Shown here: positions 18,012 through 26,527 of the stretch, piece by piece | Position numbering within the stretch: the first letter of the stretch is position 1 | How the letters are laid out: every line of letters starts with the position of its first letter | NCBI RefSeq assembly: GCF_000336635.1 | Contig: NZ_AOLY01000037.1 | Span: 482,893-546,892, forward strand | Source: Haloarcula japonica DSM 6131 | GTDB taxonomy: Archaea; Halobacteriota; Halobacteria; Halobacteriales; Haloarculaceae | Direction of reading: 5' to 3' | DNA length: 64,000 nucleotides | Made by a program: the position numbers and the translations under genes | Notes under the pieces: model-generated | What the model saw: only the letters and a program-made list of their open reading frames with translations | The model's database searches: none | What the model was told of the DNA's origin: nothing

Positions 18012-18730
18012 TCCGCTGTCGTTTCCCGGACCTCGTCGAGTAGCTCCGGCCTGTCGCTCGCACGACCGACACTAACGGCGTCAGCACCGTACGAGAGGTA
18101 CTCTCGTGTGGTCGCCGTCCCACGAACACCGTTGTTCGCGACGACGAACAGGTCGGTAGCGTCGGCCACGTCGGCGATGACCGACTCCGAGTCCATCGCG
18201 TCCACGTGGAACACATCACCACCGGCGTCTTCGATGGCCCGTGCAACGGCCGAGAGCGAGACGCCGTCGAGTTCGGCGCGGCCCTTCACCGAGACCGTGG
18301 CCCCTGTCGACGCTGCTGCTTCCACGAACGCCGCCAGTCGGTCCGGTTCCCGGAGCAGCGATTCGCCGGCCCCCGCGGCACACATCTCGTCCTGCCGGCA
18401 GTGGGCGTTGAGCTCGATGATAGCGTCGTGATGCTGACAGACGGTGGCGGCGCGCTCGACGGGCCCGGGCGTCGCGCTTCGGACGTTGAACGCAGGACGT
18501 AGCGGTGCGTCCGCAAGCGCAGCCAACTGATCGTCGACGAACGCAACCGGGTCGTCGGGCAGGAACTCGGAGCGGTCGCGGTCCGTCATCGCTCGGGCGG
18601 CCTCACGGGTTCGTTCGTCGAGTGCGATACCGCCGAGGAACGCACACCCGATGTGGGACTCGACCGCACGGGCCCACGCCGCGTCGGCCTCGCCGCTCAG
18701 ACTTGCGAGAGCAACGCGTGGCTCGAACAT
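17984..18730 (-). CDS. Short Dus-like TIM-barrel flavoprotein
   Basis: 248 aa. Resembles the FMN-binding barrel of tRNA-dihydrouridine synthases and dihydroorotate dehydrogenases: ELNAHCRQ places a Cys where Dus has its catalytic Cys (NxxC), VSVKGR matches the flavin-contacting Lys strand, VFHVDAMD the His strand, and NNGVRG...YLSYGADAVSVGRAS the phosphate-binding end. The C-terminal helical domain that Dus enzymes use to bind tRNA is absent, so a small-molecule reductase is at least as likely as tRNA modification. Shares 1 bp with cofD and overlaps the CitG-like gene. Confidence 0.8.
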   Translation of the reverse strand: MFEPRVALASLSGEADAAWARAVESHIGCAFLGGIALDERTREAARAMTDRDRSEFLPDDPVAFVDDQLAALADAPLRPAFNVRSATPGPVERAATVCQHHDAIIELNAHCRQDEMCAAGAGESLLREPDRLAAFVEAAASTGATVSVKGRAELDGVSLSAVARAIEDAGGDVFHVDAMDSESVIADVADATDLFVVANNGVRGTATTREYLSYGADAVSVGRASDRPELLDEVRETTAEWFASEVSP

Positions 18731-19722
18731 CAGGCCACCTCCGACAGCGCCGTCTCGACGGCACAGTTCACTCGCTCGGCGTCGGCCGCGTCGTCGAGGG
18801 TAGTGTCGGTTCGGACGACCGGGACATCGAGTGTCGTCGAATCCGCCTCATCCAGCACGAACGCGTCAGTAAAGGGGTAGGCCTCGGCCACGCCGGCAGT
18901 GCTTGGCTCAAGTCCGACGCCGGCCATCAGGTCTGCCGCTGGCCCCGAGAACACCGTGTCTTCGATGAACGGCGAGACGGCGACGACCGTTGTTTCGTGC
19001 AGTGCCTGTTCGATATCGTCGATGGCGAGCATCGGCCCGAGTGAGGTCACAGGGTTCGACGGACCGATGACAACGGTATCGTCAAGCGCGGTCAGAACGG
19101 CGTCCGTCGCGCTGGCAGCTTCGGAGCCACGGAACTCCACGTCCTCGACCGCCGGTTTTCCATTGCGTCCTACCCACCACTCCTGGAAATGCATCGGGCC
19201 GCTGGGCGTGTGAATGATGGACGCGACAGGGTCATCGCTCATCGGTAACAGTGTCCGCTCCAGCCCGAACGCGTCCGCAAGCGCCCGCGTCGCGTCTGTC
19301 AGTGAGTCCCCCTCGTCAAGCAGCGAAGTCCGCGTGACGTGGACGGCGCGGTCTCGATCACCGATGTGCATAAACTCCGCAACGCCGGAGAAGCGCCGCC
19401 AGCGGGCGATGTCTCTGCCCGCAGTCTGTGCGTCGTCGGGGAGATATCGTGGCCCGCTATCGAGTCCGGCGGCGTCGGCAAGCCGCGTCAGTTCGGTGTG
19501 TGTCTCGGCGGTATCGTCGGCGATACCCCACCATGTCTCACGGTCGAGGACTTCCCCGTCGAGGAATAAGACAGTATCCAGATCCGGACAGACGAGGTGG
19601 CCTCCCAGCTCGATATCGTCGCCAGTGTTGGCGACGACAGTCGTCGCCGCCGGCGAAAACACGTTGTCGGCACCGGCGAGGAGCTTCGGCGTTCCCGTCC
19701 CGCCGGCAAGAAACGTCACCAT
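18730..19722 (-). CDS. cofD: 2-phospho-L-lactate transferase (coenzyme F420 biosynthesis)
   Basis: 330 aa. Transfers the phospholactyl group to Fo, giving F420-0. N-terminal [14 protein letters not shown] is the CofD nucleotide/substrate loop; [31 protein letters not shown] and [13 protein letters not shown] are conserved family segments. First gene of a four-gene minus-strand unit with a Dus-like barrel, a CitG-like protein and DUF447, joined by overlaps of 1, 10-28 and 4 bp. A strong TATA element lies about 30 nt before the ATG. Confidence 0.95.
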   Translation of the reverse strand: MVTFLAGGTGTPKLLAGADNVFSPAATTVVANTGDDIELGGHLVCPDLDTVLFLDGEVLDRETWWGIADDTAETHTELTRLADAAGLDSGPRYLPDDAQTAGRDIARWRRFSGVAEFMHIGDRDRAVHVTRTSLLDEGDSLTDATRALADAFGLERTLLPMSDDPVASIIHTPSGPMHFQEWWVGRNGKPAVEDVEFRGSEAASATDAVLTALDDTVVIGPSNPVTSLGPMLAIDDIEQALHETTVVAVSPFIEDTVFSGPAADLMAGVGLEPSTAGVAEAYPFTDAFVLDEADSTTLDVPVVRTDTTLDDAADAERVNCAVETALSEVA

Positions 19723-19746
19723 GTCTCGACGTAGGGGGAACTGACA

Positions 19747-19757
19747 GTATAAACGTG
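19747..19757 (-). promoter_or_regulatory. TATA element of the cofD unit
   Basis: Minus-strand CGTTTATACTG centred at about 19752, 30 nt upstream of the cofD ATG at 19722. The spacing predicts a transcript start at or within a few bases of the ATG (leaderless) and supports the chosen start. Confidence 0.65.
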
Positions 19758-19883
19758 GTCACTGAAACTGGATAGGGCTGGAACGCGGTCTCACAGAGAC
19801 CGACTTCTATTCGAAGAATCACAGCTGAGAACTGGGTGGGTAGAGTGAAGGGGGTCGGTAGGATAGGCAGGGTAACGGGTGCT

Positions 19884-20423
19884 ATGCCCATCGTGAATCC
19901 ACACCGCTTCGCGCCTGCAGCCTCCAACGAAGAGTACGTCTACGGCTCCTGTGCACCAGGCTGGCATACGGCCGCCACGCAGCAGGACGCTCTCGATGAT
20001 TGGATCGCACACATGCAGGCACACGACATCGAGCGGATCTGCTGTCTGCTTCCCGGCCAACAGCTCGACGACGCTGGGGCCAACATCCAGCGCTATCGGG
20101 AGGCCTTCGGAGCGTCATCAGTCCGTCACGTACCGGTTCCCGACCACCGACTTATCCCTCAAGACCGCCTCCATGACGATATCCTGCCGTTCTTGGTTGA
20201 TGCCTGTGAGTCAGAGGAGCGGGTCGTCGTTCACTGTCTGGCCGGTATCGGCCGCACCGGACAGGTGCTCGCCGCATGGCTGGTGTATCACTACGACTAC
20301 GGCCCCGACCGTGCCATCGAGACCGTTCAAGAGATGGGTCGTGACCCCAAAGACGCTATTGAAGCGGGGAACGCAACTGAAACGGAGCTGTCCGACCTGC
20401 TGTCGTCAGTCGCACATTTATAA
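19884..20423 (+). CDS. Dual-specificity/tyrosine protein phosphatase
   Basis: 179 aa from ATG 19884 (MPIVNPHRFAP); an upstream extension to 19836 is not supported. The P-loop VVHCLAGIGRTG (HCX5R with nucleophilic Cys) and an upstream Asp in VPDHRL as candidate general acid mark a cysteine phosphatase of the dual-specificity type. Soluble. Divergent from cofD and convergent with the ABC exporter permease, 16 bp from its stop. Substrate unknown. Confidence 0.9.
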   Translation: MPIVNPHRFAPAASNEEYVYGSCAPGWHTAATQQDALDDWIAHMQAHDIERICCLLPGQQLDDAGANIQRYREAFGASSVRHVPVPDHRLIPQDRLHDDILPFLVDACESEERVVVHCLAGIGRTGQVLAAWLVYHYDYGPDRAIETVQEMGRDPKDAIEAGNATETELSDLLSSVAHL

Positions 20424-20439
20424 AAGGCCCCGTCGAGGC

Positions 20440-21180
20440 TCAGTCCGTCTGCGGGAGGAGTCGCGCACCGATCACAAAGCCGACCACAGCACAGGCGGTG
20501 AGAACAGCGAGCGGGCCGAGCGCATCGCCAGTGCCAGTCGTCGCCGCACGGACGCCACGCGAGAAGTACGTCAGCGGCGAGAGCCACGTCGGCAGCCACG
20601 CGGGCAGAAGTGTCTGTGGGACGAACGTTTCCGAGAGAAAGAGTAGCGGGAGCGCGAGACCGTTGCTCGCCGCGATGACACCGTCCTGTGAGTCCGCGAG
20701 ACTACCTAGCATCGCACCGACGGCACAGAACAGCGCGACACCGAGGCCGACGAAGGGGAGCAGGAACACGGAGGGGTGGATTGTCGCGCCGGTCAGCCAC
20801 ACCATCATCCCGAGTATGAGGAGGCCGGCGATACCGATGATGACGACGTTGACGAGCGTCTGTGCCAGCAGCCATTCGATGCGGGTCAGCGGCGTCGTCG
20901 CCAGCTTCTCGAAGCGGTTGCCGTCCCGGTGCCGCGCCACTTCGCTGCCGACACGCGAGAGCGGCGTAAACAGGACGACGACGGCCAGATACCCCGGTGC
21001 GTAGAAGCTCGGTGGCTCGGTGAACAGCCCGCCACCGCCCGGCTGGGTCTGGACCAGCACGCCGAAGATAACGACGATGATGACCGGGAAGAAGAACGTG
21101 AAGAAGACGGCCGTCCGCCGGCGGAGGAAGGCCAGCGACGCCGCGCGCGTCTCCGCCGTGAGTCTGCCAAGTCGGCTCAT
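20440..21180 (-). CDS. ABC-2 type transporter permease
   Basis: 246 aa with about six hydrophobic segments: FFTFFFPVIIVVIFGVLV near the N-terminus, then segments around YLAVVVLFTPL, VNVVIIGIAGLLILGMMVWL, VFLLPFVGLGVALFCAVGAM, LPLLFLSETFV and a C-terminal LTACAVVGFVIGARLL. The RVGSEVARHRDGNRFEKLATTPLTR stretch is the typical ABC-2 cytoplasmic loop. Overlaps its ATPase gene by 4 bp. Exporter of unknown substrate (drug or lipid efflux families are the nearest). Confidence 0.9.
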   Translation of the reverse strand: MSRLGRLTAETRAASLAFLRRRTAVFFTFFFPVIIVVIFGVLVQTQPGGGGLFTEPPSFYAPGYLAVVVLFTPLSRVGSEVARHRDGNRFEKLATTPLTRIEWLLAQTLVNVVIIGIAGLLILGMMVWLTGATIHPSVFLLPFVGLGVALFCAVGAMLGSLADSQDGVIAASNGLALPLLFLSETFVPQTLLPAWLPTWLSPLTYFSRGVRAATTGTGDALGPLAVLTACAVVGFVIGARLLPQTD

Positions 21181-22118
21181 TGGGCACCACCCGCGACCGG
21201 GTCCGTCTGCTGTGGTTCACCACGCTGGCCGACGGCCGTCCCGGTGAGTTCGAGGTACACGTCCTCTAAGTCAGGCTGTTTCCAGGTCAGGCTGTCGTAC
21301 TCGATGCCCGCCTGCCCCAGTTGCTCGGTGATGTTACCGATAGACTCCGGGCGGATGCCGTAGACGACCAGCCGGCCGTTCCGGATCGCTGTCTCTGCCG
21401 GGTAGTCGATGACTGAGACGGCAGCTTCGTCGAAGGAGCCATCGACGATGAGCTGGCTGTCGCCACCGTGCTCGGCCACGAGTTGGTCCGGCGAGTCGAG
21501 TGCGATGAGCGACCCGTCTGCGAGGAGGCCGACGCGGTCCGCGAGGCGCTGGGCCTCCTCCATGTAATGTGTCGTGACGAGAATCGTCACGCCGCGGTCG
21601 GCAAGCCCCTCCAGCAATCGCCAGAGGTCACGCCGACCGGCCGGGTCGATGCCGGTCGTCGGTTCGTCCAACACGAGGAGATCCGGATCGTTGATGAGCG
21701 CCGTCGCGACACAGGTCCGGCGCTGCTGGCCGCCCGAGAGATTCTCGTAGGTCGTGCTAGCAGTATCGGCCAGCCCGACATCGTCGAGGACGGCCTCGAC
21801 GTCGCGGGTATCGTCGTACAGGCCGGCATAGTATTCCAGCAGTTCCCGGGCCGTCAGCCGCTCGTGGGGTGAAAAGGACTGTGGCAACAGCCCGATTCGG
21901 TCGCGAGCGACCGCTCTGGGTGACTGGCCGAACAGCTGTACCTCGCCAGTCGCGTCCGTTGTTCCGGTCAGCGCCCGTACCAGCGTGGTCTTGCCGGCCC
22001 CGTTGGGACCGACCAGCGCGAGCACTTCGCCAGCAGTCGCCGTCAGTGAAACGCCGTCAAGTGCGACCGTCTCGCCGTAGCGCCGCCCGACATCTGACGC
22101 GACCAGTACCTCGTCCAT
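21177..22118 (-). CDS. ABC transporter ATP-binding protein (exporter type)
   Basis: 313 aa. Walker A GPNGAGKTT (about 38-46), LSGGQQRR signature, Walker B LLVLDEPTTG and switch His in TTHYMEEA are intact. The C-terminal ~80 residues (QLIVDGSFDEAAVSVI... SLTWKQPDLEDVYLELTG) form the DrrA/ABC-2-type extension. Coupled by a 4-bp overlap to the permease that follows, giving a complete two-component exporter. Confidence 0.93.
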   Translation of the reverse strand: MDEVLVASDVGRRYGETVALDGVSLTATAGEVLALVGPNGAGKTTLVRALTGTTDATGEVQLFGQSPRAVARDRIGLLPQSFSPHERLTARELLEYYAGLYDDTRDVEAVLDDVGLADTASTTYENLSGGQQRRTCVATALINDPDLLVLDEPTTGIDPAGRRDLWRLLEGLADRGVTILVTTHYMEEAQRLADRVGLLADGSLIALDSPDQLVAEHGGDSQLIVDGSFDEAAVSVIDYPAETAIRNGRLVVYGIRPESIGNITEQLGQAGIEYDSLTWKQPDLEDVYLELTGTAVGQRGEPQQTDPVAGGAQ

Positions 22119-22172
22119 GCGCCCTCGTCCGGTCGGGTGGCCGAAAGCAGTTCCGTTCTCACGCGGCTGTGG

Positions 22173-22280
22173 CTACACGTTTCGGCCACACTCCAGACAG
22201 ACAGCGGGGAGCCACGGCTTGTCCGTGACGACTGGGTTCGTCTCTTCACAGTGGTCACAGAACTCAGTTTTTGTCGCCAT
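22173..22280 (-). CDS. 35-aa zinc-ribbon-like protein
   Basis: ATG at 22280, TAG at 22173-22175. Two CxxC pairs, FCDHC (residues 7-11) and VCLECG (27-32), separated by 16 residues, form a plausible single zinc finger in a protein otherwise rich in T, E, D and K. A TATA-like CTATTTATTG at 22304-22313 lies about 28 nt before the ATG, supporting a leaderless gene. Such tiny CxxC proteins are common in haloarchaea, usually of unknown role. Confidence 0.75.
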   Translation of the reverse strand: MATKTEFCDHCEETNPVVTDKPWLPAVCLECGRNV

Positions 22281-22389
22281 TTGCCGAAGATGTCACAGCA
22301 AAACAATAAATAGTTTGTTGTGCGGTATGGTGTCACAAATGGGTGGCAGCTTCACCGCGGCGGTCCGCCGATGATATCACTGTGGCCTG

Positions 22390-22629
22390 TTACAAGACGT
22401 GGGACCGGATCTCGCGTACGATAGCGTCTACGTCGAACTCCTCGCTGGCCTCGGCTTTGTCGTAGACAGTCTCGTCGTCGACACTGATTCTGAACACGCC
22501 GTGGTCGCCCATGACTAGTCTGACGCTGTCGAGTTCCCGCTCAAGGCCGGATAAAATCGCCTGCTGGGCACGTAATGCCCGCTCGCGGAACCCACATGGA
22601 ACACAGTATTCGATTTCGACAGAGCTCAT
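22390..22629 (-). CDS. SelT/SelW/SelH-type (Rdx family) thioredoxin-like protein
   Basis: 79 aa. IEYCVPCGFRERA has the CxxC redox motif in the N-terminal loop of the Rdx fold, where animal SelW has CxxU. The middle DSVRLVMGDHGVFRISVDD and end VDAIVREIRSHVL match the family's beta strand and final helix. Cytosolic redox protein, partner unknown. Stands alone on the minus strand between the zinc-ribbon gene and a membrane protein. Confidence 0.85.
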   Translation of the reverse strand: MSSVEIEYCVPCGFRERALRAQQAILSGLERELDSVRLVMGDHGVFRISVDDETVYDKAEASEEFDVDAIVREIRSHVL

Positions 22630-22660
22630 ATCGGCTTCTACGCCTGTCGGCCTGAAAGCT

Positions 22661-23362
22661 CTATGGCCGGTCGATCAGTGTTCGGAGCTGACCGACGAGT
22701 GTCACGTCGAAGCGATGGACGCCGTACAGCAGTCCGACCGAGGTGACGAACACCGCCGTCGAGAGCCCGTACGACTGAGACAGGGCCGCCTGTGACAGCG
22801 TCGCCCCGACGCCCACAAATCCGCCCAGTATCGACGCGATAATCGGGAGGACACAGGAGACACACGAAAAGAGGCCGACGACCCCGCCCACCGCACCGCC
22901 GCTTGCGTCGACGGCAGTCACGAACACCAGATACGAGAGCGCTAGGTAGCCGGCGACCTTCCAAGGAATGAGCACCACACTGAGTGTCGCACCGCTGAAT
23001 ACGACCGTTGGCGAGAATCCCGGTGGGGCTTGCGTGACCAGTCGGAGACCAGTCCCCTGGCCGCCCATGCCGTACACGCCGCCAACGTACCCCAACACGA
23101 GCAGATAGCCGAGAGCCATAACCGCACTGCCGACCGTCCGACGACGGCCGGTCAGTTCCGGCCGCACTCGCAGGGCAACGAAACCGGCGATGTTGAGCCA
23201 GATGAACGGGAACAGCAACAGGAACGGGTCCGTTGCGGGCTGGGCCGTGTTGACGACGTAGCCCAGAACGAGGATGAGTTCAGCGTTTAATACAGCCGCC
23301 CAGGTTACCAACGAGCGCGTGTCCGGAATTGCATCTCTGAGAGTCGGTGTCGTGGTGCTCAT
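22661..23362 (-). CDS. Seven-helix membrane protein next to heme o synthase (DUF7546-like)
   Basis: 233 aa from ATG 23362 (MSTTTPTLRDAIPD). The frame stays open far upstream, but that is the antisense of the neighbouring farnesyltransferase. Around seven hydrophobic segments. The loop near residues 165-175 has closely spaced cysteines (LFSCVSCVLP, CxxC). Its ATG overlaps the stop of the CtaA-CtaB fusion by 4 bp, so it is co-translated with it and may act in heme a/oxidase assembly; that role is inferred from position only. Confidence 0.85.
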   Translation of the reverse strand: MSTTTPTLRDAIPDTRSLVTWAAVLNAELILVLGYVVNTAQPATDPFLLLFPFIWLNIAGFVALRVRPELTGRRRTVGSAVMALGYLLVLGYVGGVYGMGGQGTGLRLVTQAPPGFSPTVVFSGATLSVVLIPWKVAGYLALSYLVFVTAVDASGGAVGGVVGLFSCVSCVLPIIASILGGFVGVGATLSQAALSQSYGLSTAVFVTSVGLLYGVHRFDVTLVGQLRTLIDRP

Positions 23363-24747
23363 AGTGCCAGTGCGTCGACGACGATGGCGATCAGGACCGC
23401 CCCGAGGTAGGCGTTCGACGCGTGGAATGCCCGGAAGGCCGCCGCCTCCGTCTGTTCGCGGTGGAGCAGGATGACTGCCCAGAGGAACACCGCACCCAGC
23501 AACACCGACGTGACGGCGTACAGCCAGCCAAGCGGCGTGAGCACGCCCAGAACACCAGAGGCGATGAGCGTCGCCCCGAGATAGTAGACGATGTGCTTGC
23601 GCGTCTCCGTCTCGCCGCGGACGACCGGCATCATCGGGAAGCCGCCCGCCTCGTAGTCGTCCTTGTACGCGAGCGCGAGATTGTAGAAGTGGGCTGGCGT
23701 CCAGAGGAAGATGACGACGGCGAGGACGACACCCGGGAGGCCGACCGACCCATCGGCGGCCACCCAACCGATAAGCGCCGGTAGTGCGCCGGCGGCCCCG
23801 CCGATAACAGTGTTCTGGACGGTGTTGGGTTTCAACACGACCGTGTAGATAACGCTGTAGAACACAATCGCGGTCAGTCCGAGGACCGCTACGAGCGCGT
23901 TCACCTGCCAGAACAGCCATAGCGACGCAAGCGACAGGAGCAGGCCGAAGGCCAGCGCGTTCCGGACCGGAATCTGGTGGGTCGCGATGGGACGGTCCGA
24001 GGTCCGGTCCATCCGCTTGTCGATGTCTCGTTCGAGAACGTGGTTGAACGTCCCGGACGCGCCGATAGAGAGGACACCGCCCCCGAGCGTGAGTAGCACC
24101 GTCCGAACGGTGAGTGTCTGCCCGGCGGCGAGTGCCATCCCGGCCGCGGCGACCAGACACAGGAGCCACATCAGCCGGGGCTTCATCAGACGGAAGTACG
24201 CTGACGCGGTCTCGATGACGCGCTCGCGGGTAGAAAGCATCGGCGACCGTACCGGACTGTCGTCGGCTGGCTCCGGTGCGAGTGTCGGGTTCTTCACGGG
24301 GGATTCGTCATCACTGCCCGTCTCAGCTTCGAGATGCCACGCTAGAGCCAGCACGAACGAGCCGAAGATGCCCATCCCCAGAGCGAGGTGGGCACCGGGG
24401 AGCGCCGTCTCGGTGCTCGTCGCGACGATAGCACCGAGCGCTATCTGGATCGGGTACAGCGCGGTGCCGAGGAGGATAGCTGCCTTGACACGGCCGCGAC
24501 AGTTGGATCGGAGCCCGATAACGGCCACAGCCACCACGAGGAGTCCGACGGCGGCTGCGACGAGTCGATGTCCCCAGGCGACTAACAGGGCCGTGTTCGT
24601 CACGTCGACCGGTCCGTCACACAGCGGCCATGTAGTACAGGCTGCCGCCGCATCCGTGAGCGTCGTTGTCGCGCCGGCGAGAACTAGCAAGTACACGCCG
24701 ACGGCAGTCGCGGCGAGCAGCCCGGTGAAGGTCCGGCTCTCTGCCAT
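23359..24747 (-). CDS. ctaB: CtaA-like/CtaB fusion: heme o synthase with N-terminal CtaA half
   Basis: 462 aa. Residues ~1-145 contain four membrane segments like one half of heme a synthase CtaA, with His residues in helices (WGHRLVAA, LPGAHLALG) suited to heme binding. After an acidic linker, residues ~170-462 are a UbiA-type protoheme IX farnesyltransferase with both Asp-rich motifs: NHVLERDIDKRMDR and the second one near YKDDYEAGGFPMMP. It attaches a farnesyl group to heme b to give heme o for terminal oxidases. Divergent from coxB (143 bp) and coupled to the downstream membrane protein. Confidence 0.93.
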   Translation of the reverse strand: MAESRTFTGLLAATAVGVYLLVLAGATTTLTDAAAACTTWPLCDGPVDVTNTALLVAWGHRLVAAAVGLLVVAVAVIGLRSNCRGRVKAAILLGTALYPIQIALGAIVATSTETALPGAHLALGMGIFGSFVLALAWHLEAETGSDDESPVKNPTLAPEPADDSPVRSPMLSTRERVIETASAYFRLMKPRLMWLLCLVAAAGMALAAGQTLTVRTVLLTLGGGVLSIGASGTFNHVLERDIDKRMDRTSDRPIATHQIPVRNALAFGLLLSLASLWLFWQVNALVAVLGLTAIVFYSVIYTVVLKPNTVQNTVIGGAAGALPALIGWVAADGSVGLPGVVLAVVIFLWTPAHFYNLALAYKDDYEAGGFPMMPVVRGETETRKHIVYYLGATLIASGVLGVLTPLGWLYAVTSVLLGAVFLWAVILLHREQTEAAAFRAFHASNAYLGAVLIAIVVDALAL

Positions 24748-24860
24748 TATTGTATCCTTCGATGCTGGCCACTTAGACCTCGCGATTCTGCTGTCTCTGT
24801 CCGGAGCTGTTCCGCTGCCCTATCGCTGCAAATCGGGAGCCTGCGGCGAAGACAGCAGTT

Positions 24861-24867
24861 ATTTATC
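24861..24867 (+). promoter_or_regulatory. TATA element of coxB
   Basis: ATTTATC at 24861-24867, about 26 nt before the coxB ATG, the standard spacing for a leaderless haloarchaeal transcript. Confirms the start chosen for coxB. Confidence 0.55.
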
Positions 24868-24889
24868 CCCGAAATCCTAAGCCGCATCC

Positions 24890-25654
24890 ATGAACCGGAA
24901 ACGCGCCGGTCTGGTCGCTCTGTTCGGTGCTGCGTTGCTCGCGCTCGCCGTCGAGCCGGCCGCCGCCGCACAGATTCAGGACTCGACGTCAGAGAGCCTC
25001 ATCTGGGGGCTAAACATGAACCTCCTGTACGTCGCGATCCCGATTACGGTCCTCGTCGAGGGGATTCTGATCTACACCGTCTGGCGGTTCCGTAATCAGG
25101 AAGAAGCGCTTCCCACGCAGGAGAACCGCCGACTCGAAGTCACCTGGACCATCGCGACGGCGATCATTCTCCTGTTCGTCGGCGTCGCCTCCTATCAGGT
25201 GATGGCTAGCCCGTACGTCACCGCCGAGGCCGGTGACCAAGCCGCACTGCAGGAACAGGACACTGAACTCATCACCGTCGAGGCACAGCGATACGGCTGG
25301 ACGTTCTACTACAACGAGTCGAGCTGGGACGGTGAAGCGGAGGTGACCACCACGACAGACCTGAAGATACCGGCCAATCAGGACGTATCCTTGCGAATTA
25401 CGTCGGCTGACTGGCTACACGCGTTCCACGTTCCCGGACTTGGACTGAAATCCGACGCGTTCCCCGGCCAGTACAACCGTCTCCGGACCAACGCAGGAAA
25501 CACCGGCACATACCAGCTCTACTGTGCCGAATACTGTGGCTCTGGTCACTCACAGATGCTCGGGACCGTTGAGGTCGTCCCGCAGGACGAGTACGAGGAC
25601 TGGCTGGCAGAGCAGAAGAGCGGTGGCGACGACTCAGAAGGCAGCGACGAGTAG
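24890..25654 (+). CDS. coxB: Cytochrome c oxidase subunit II
   Basis: 254 aa. A signal-like hydrophobic start (about 6-27), two membrane helices (about 42-66 and 84-105), then a cupredoxin domain outside the cell. The CuA site is complete: His177 (DWLHAFHVP), then Cys212, Glu214, Cys216, His220 and Met223 in YCAEYCGSGHSQM. It accepts electrons and passes them to subunit I. The tail is short and acidic. No subunit I or III gene follows in this window, so the partners are encoded elsewhere. Confidence 0.95.
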   Translation: MNRKRAGLVALFGAALLALAVEPAAAAQIQDSTSESLIWGLNMNLLYVAIPITVLVEGILIYTVWRFRNQEEALPTQENRRLEVTWTIATAIILLFVGVASYQVMASPYVTAEAGDQAALQEQDTELITVEAQRYGWTFYYNESSWDGEAEVTTTTDLKIPANQDVSLRITSADWLHAFHVPGLGLKSDAFPGQYNRLRTNAGNTGTYQLYCAEYCGSGHSQMLGTVEVVPQDEYEDWLAEQKSGGDDSEGSDE

Positions 25655-25795
25655 CGCGGTAACCGGCGTCTTTTTGTTTCGAGAACTGACCGCTGCGGAC
25701 TATTACACTCGTCCAGCAGACCGTACTGCTGTACGATGAATGGGAGTCAGACCAAGTCGAAGCCCAGAAGAAAGCAGACACGGCCCGCCAGTCCG

Positions 25796-26254
25796 TTACT
25801 GAACGATCCATCTGTCAGTTACTTCGCCATCCGAACTGACTGTCAGATCCACGCTTTGGTGGCTGTTGACCGTGTCACTGAATTCCTGCTTGCCGTCGAC
25901 AGAGAGCACAATTCGACAGGTCTGAGCGTCCGTATCGCGGTTAATCTGGACTGATTCCCCTGGTGGGATTGAAAGTTCCTTGTTCTGGCATGTGGCCAGT
26001 AGGACAACAGTACCCGAGAACCCACCGACGACTTGGACTTCCACGAGCTTTGATCCTTCACACATCGATGGCTAACATTCCGGTGTCGATACCGTGGAAG
26101 GCGGTGTCCCGGTTTCAGTGGCGGTTTTGCCCGGTGTTTCTGTCGCCTCCGGTGCTGGGGAGTTACTTTCGGTTGTGCCATTAGAGTCCCACTCGATGCA
26201 ACCGGAGAGAGGTATGGAAAGGGCTGAGACTGAGAGGAGTTGTCGACGATTCAT
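25796..26254 (-). pseudogene. Lipoprotein gene interrupted by an in-frame TAG
   Basis: From ATG 26254 the frame starts MNRRQLLSVSALSIPLSGC, a Tat-like twin Arg with lipobox LSGC, then a Ser/Thr/Pro-rich linker ending STPEC. A TAG at 26072-26074 stops it after 60 residues, yet the same frame continues without further stop for 91 codons, through a beta-rich domain (VEVQVVGGFSGTVVLLATC, LSIPPGESVQINRD, TCRIVLSVDGKQEFSDTV) to a stop at 25796. The two halves look like one ~150-aa exported lipoprotein. A substitution, not an indel, explains the break, so it is less typical of pyrosequencing error. A separate gene starting at ATG 26065 is possible but would lack export signals. Confidence 0.7.
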
Positions 26255-26527
26255 GATAACTGGTGAAACGGGTTGTGTAAGTGTCTTGTGAGAGGTATGA
26301 CGGCTGCACCCGGCTTAGCCACAGGAGACAGTATTCGTTGAGGAGTTCTGTTGACTGATCGAGTACTGCCACCAGTGGTTTCCGAACGGGTCGCCACAGA
26401 GAGTAGCGAGGTACCAACGACACTGCTTTGGGGAAATATAGAACTTAGACAGAGGTGTGGGGCAGTGGCGGCAACCAGCGCTCGCAAACGACCCGGCTAT
26501 CAGTGTATCGATACGGCCGTCCAGCCG

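Noticed and set aside
23363..24169. Upstream extension of the seven-helix membrane protein
   Set aside because: Arg-rich, non-halophilic composition and lies inside the CtaA-CtaB gene in another frame; the ATG at 23362 gives the proper start.
26255..26527. Minus-strand open stretch ending ...CGDPFGNHWWQYS between the CAP gene and the lipoprotein
   Set aside because: About 65 codons without stop but no start codon in place and no recognised family; the DPFGNHWW piece slightly recalls glyoxalase ends, too weak to call.
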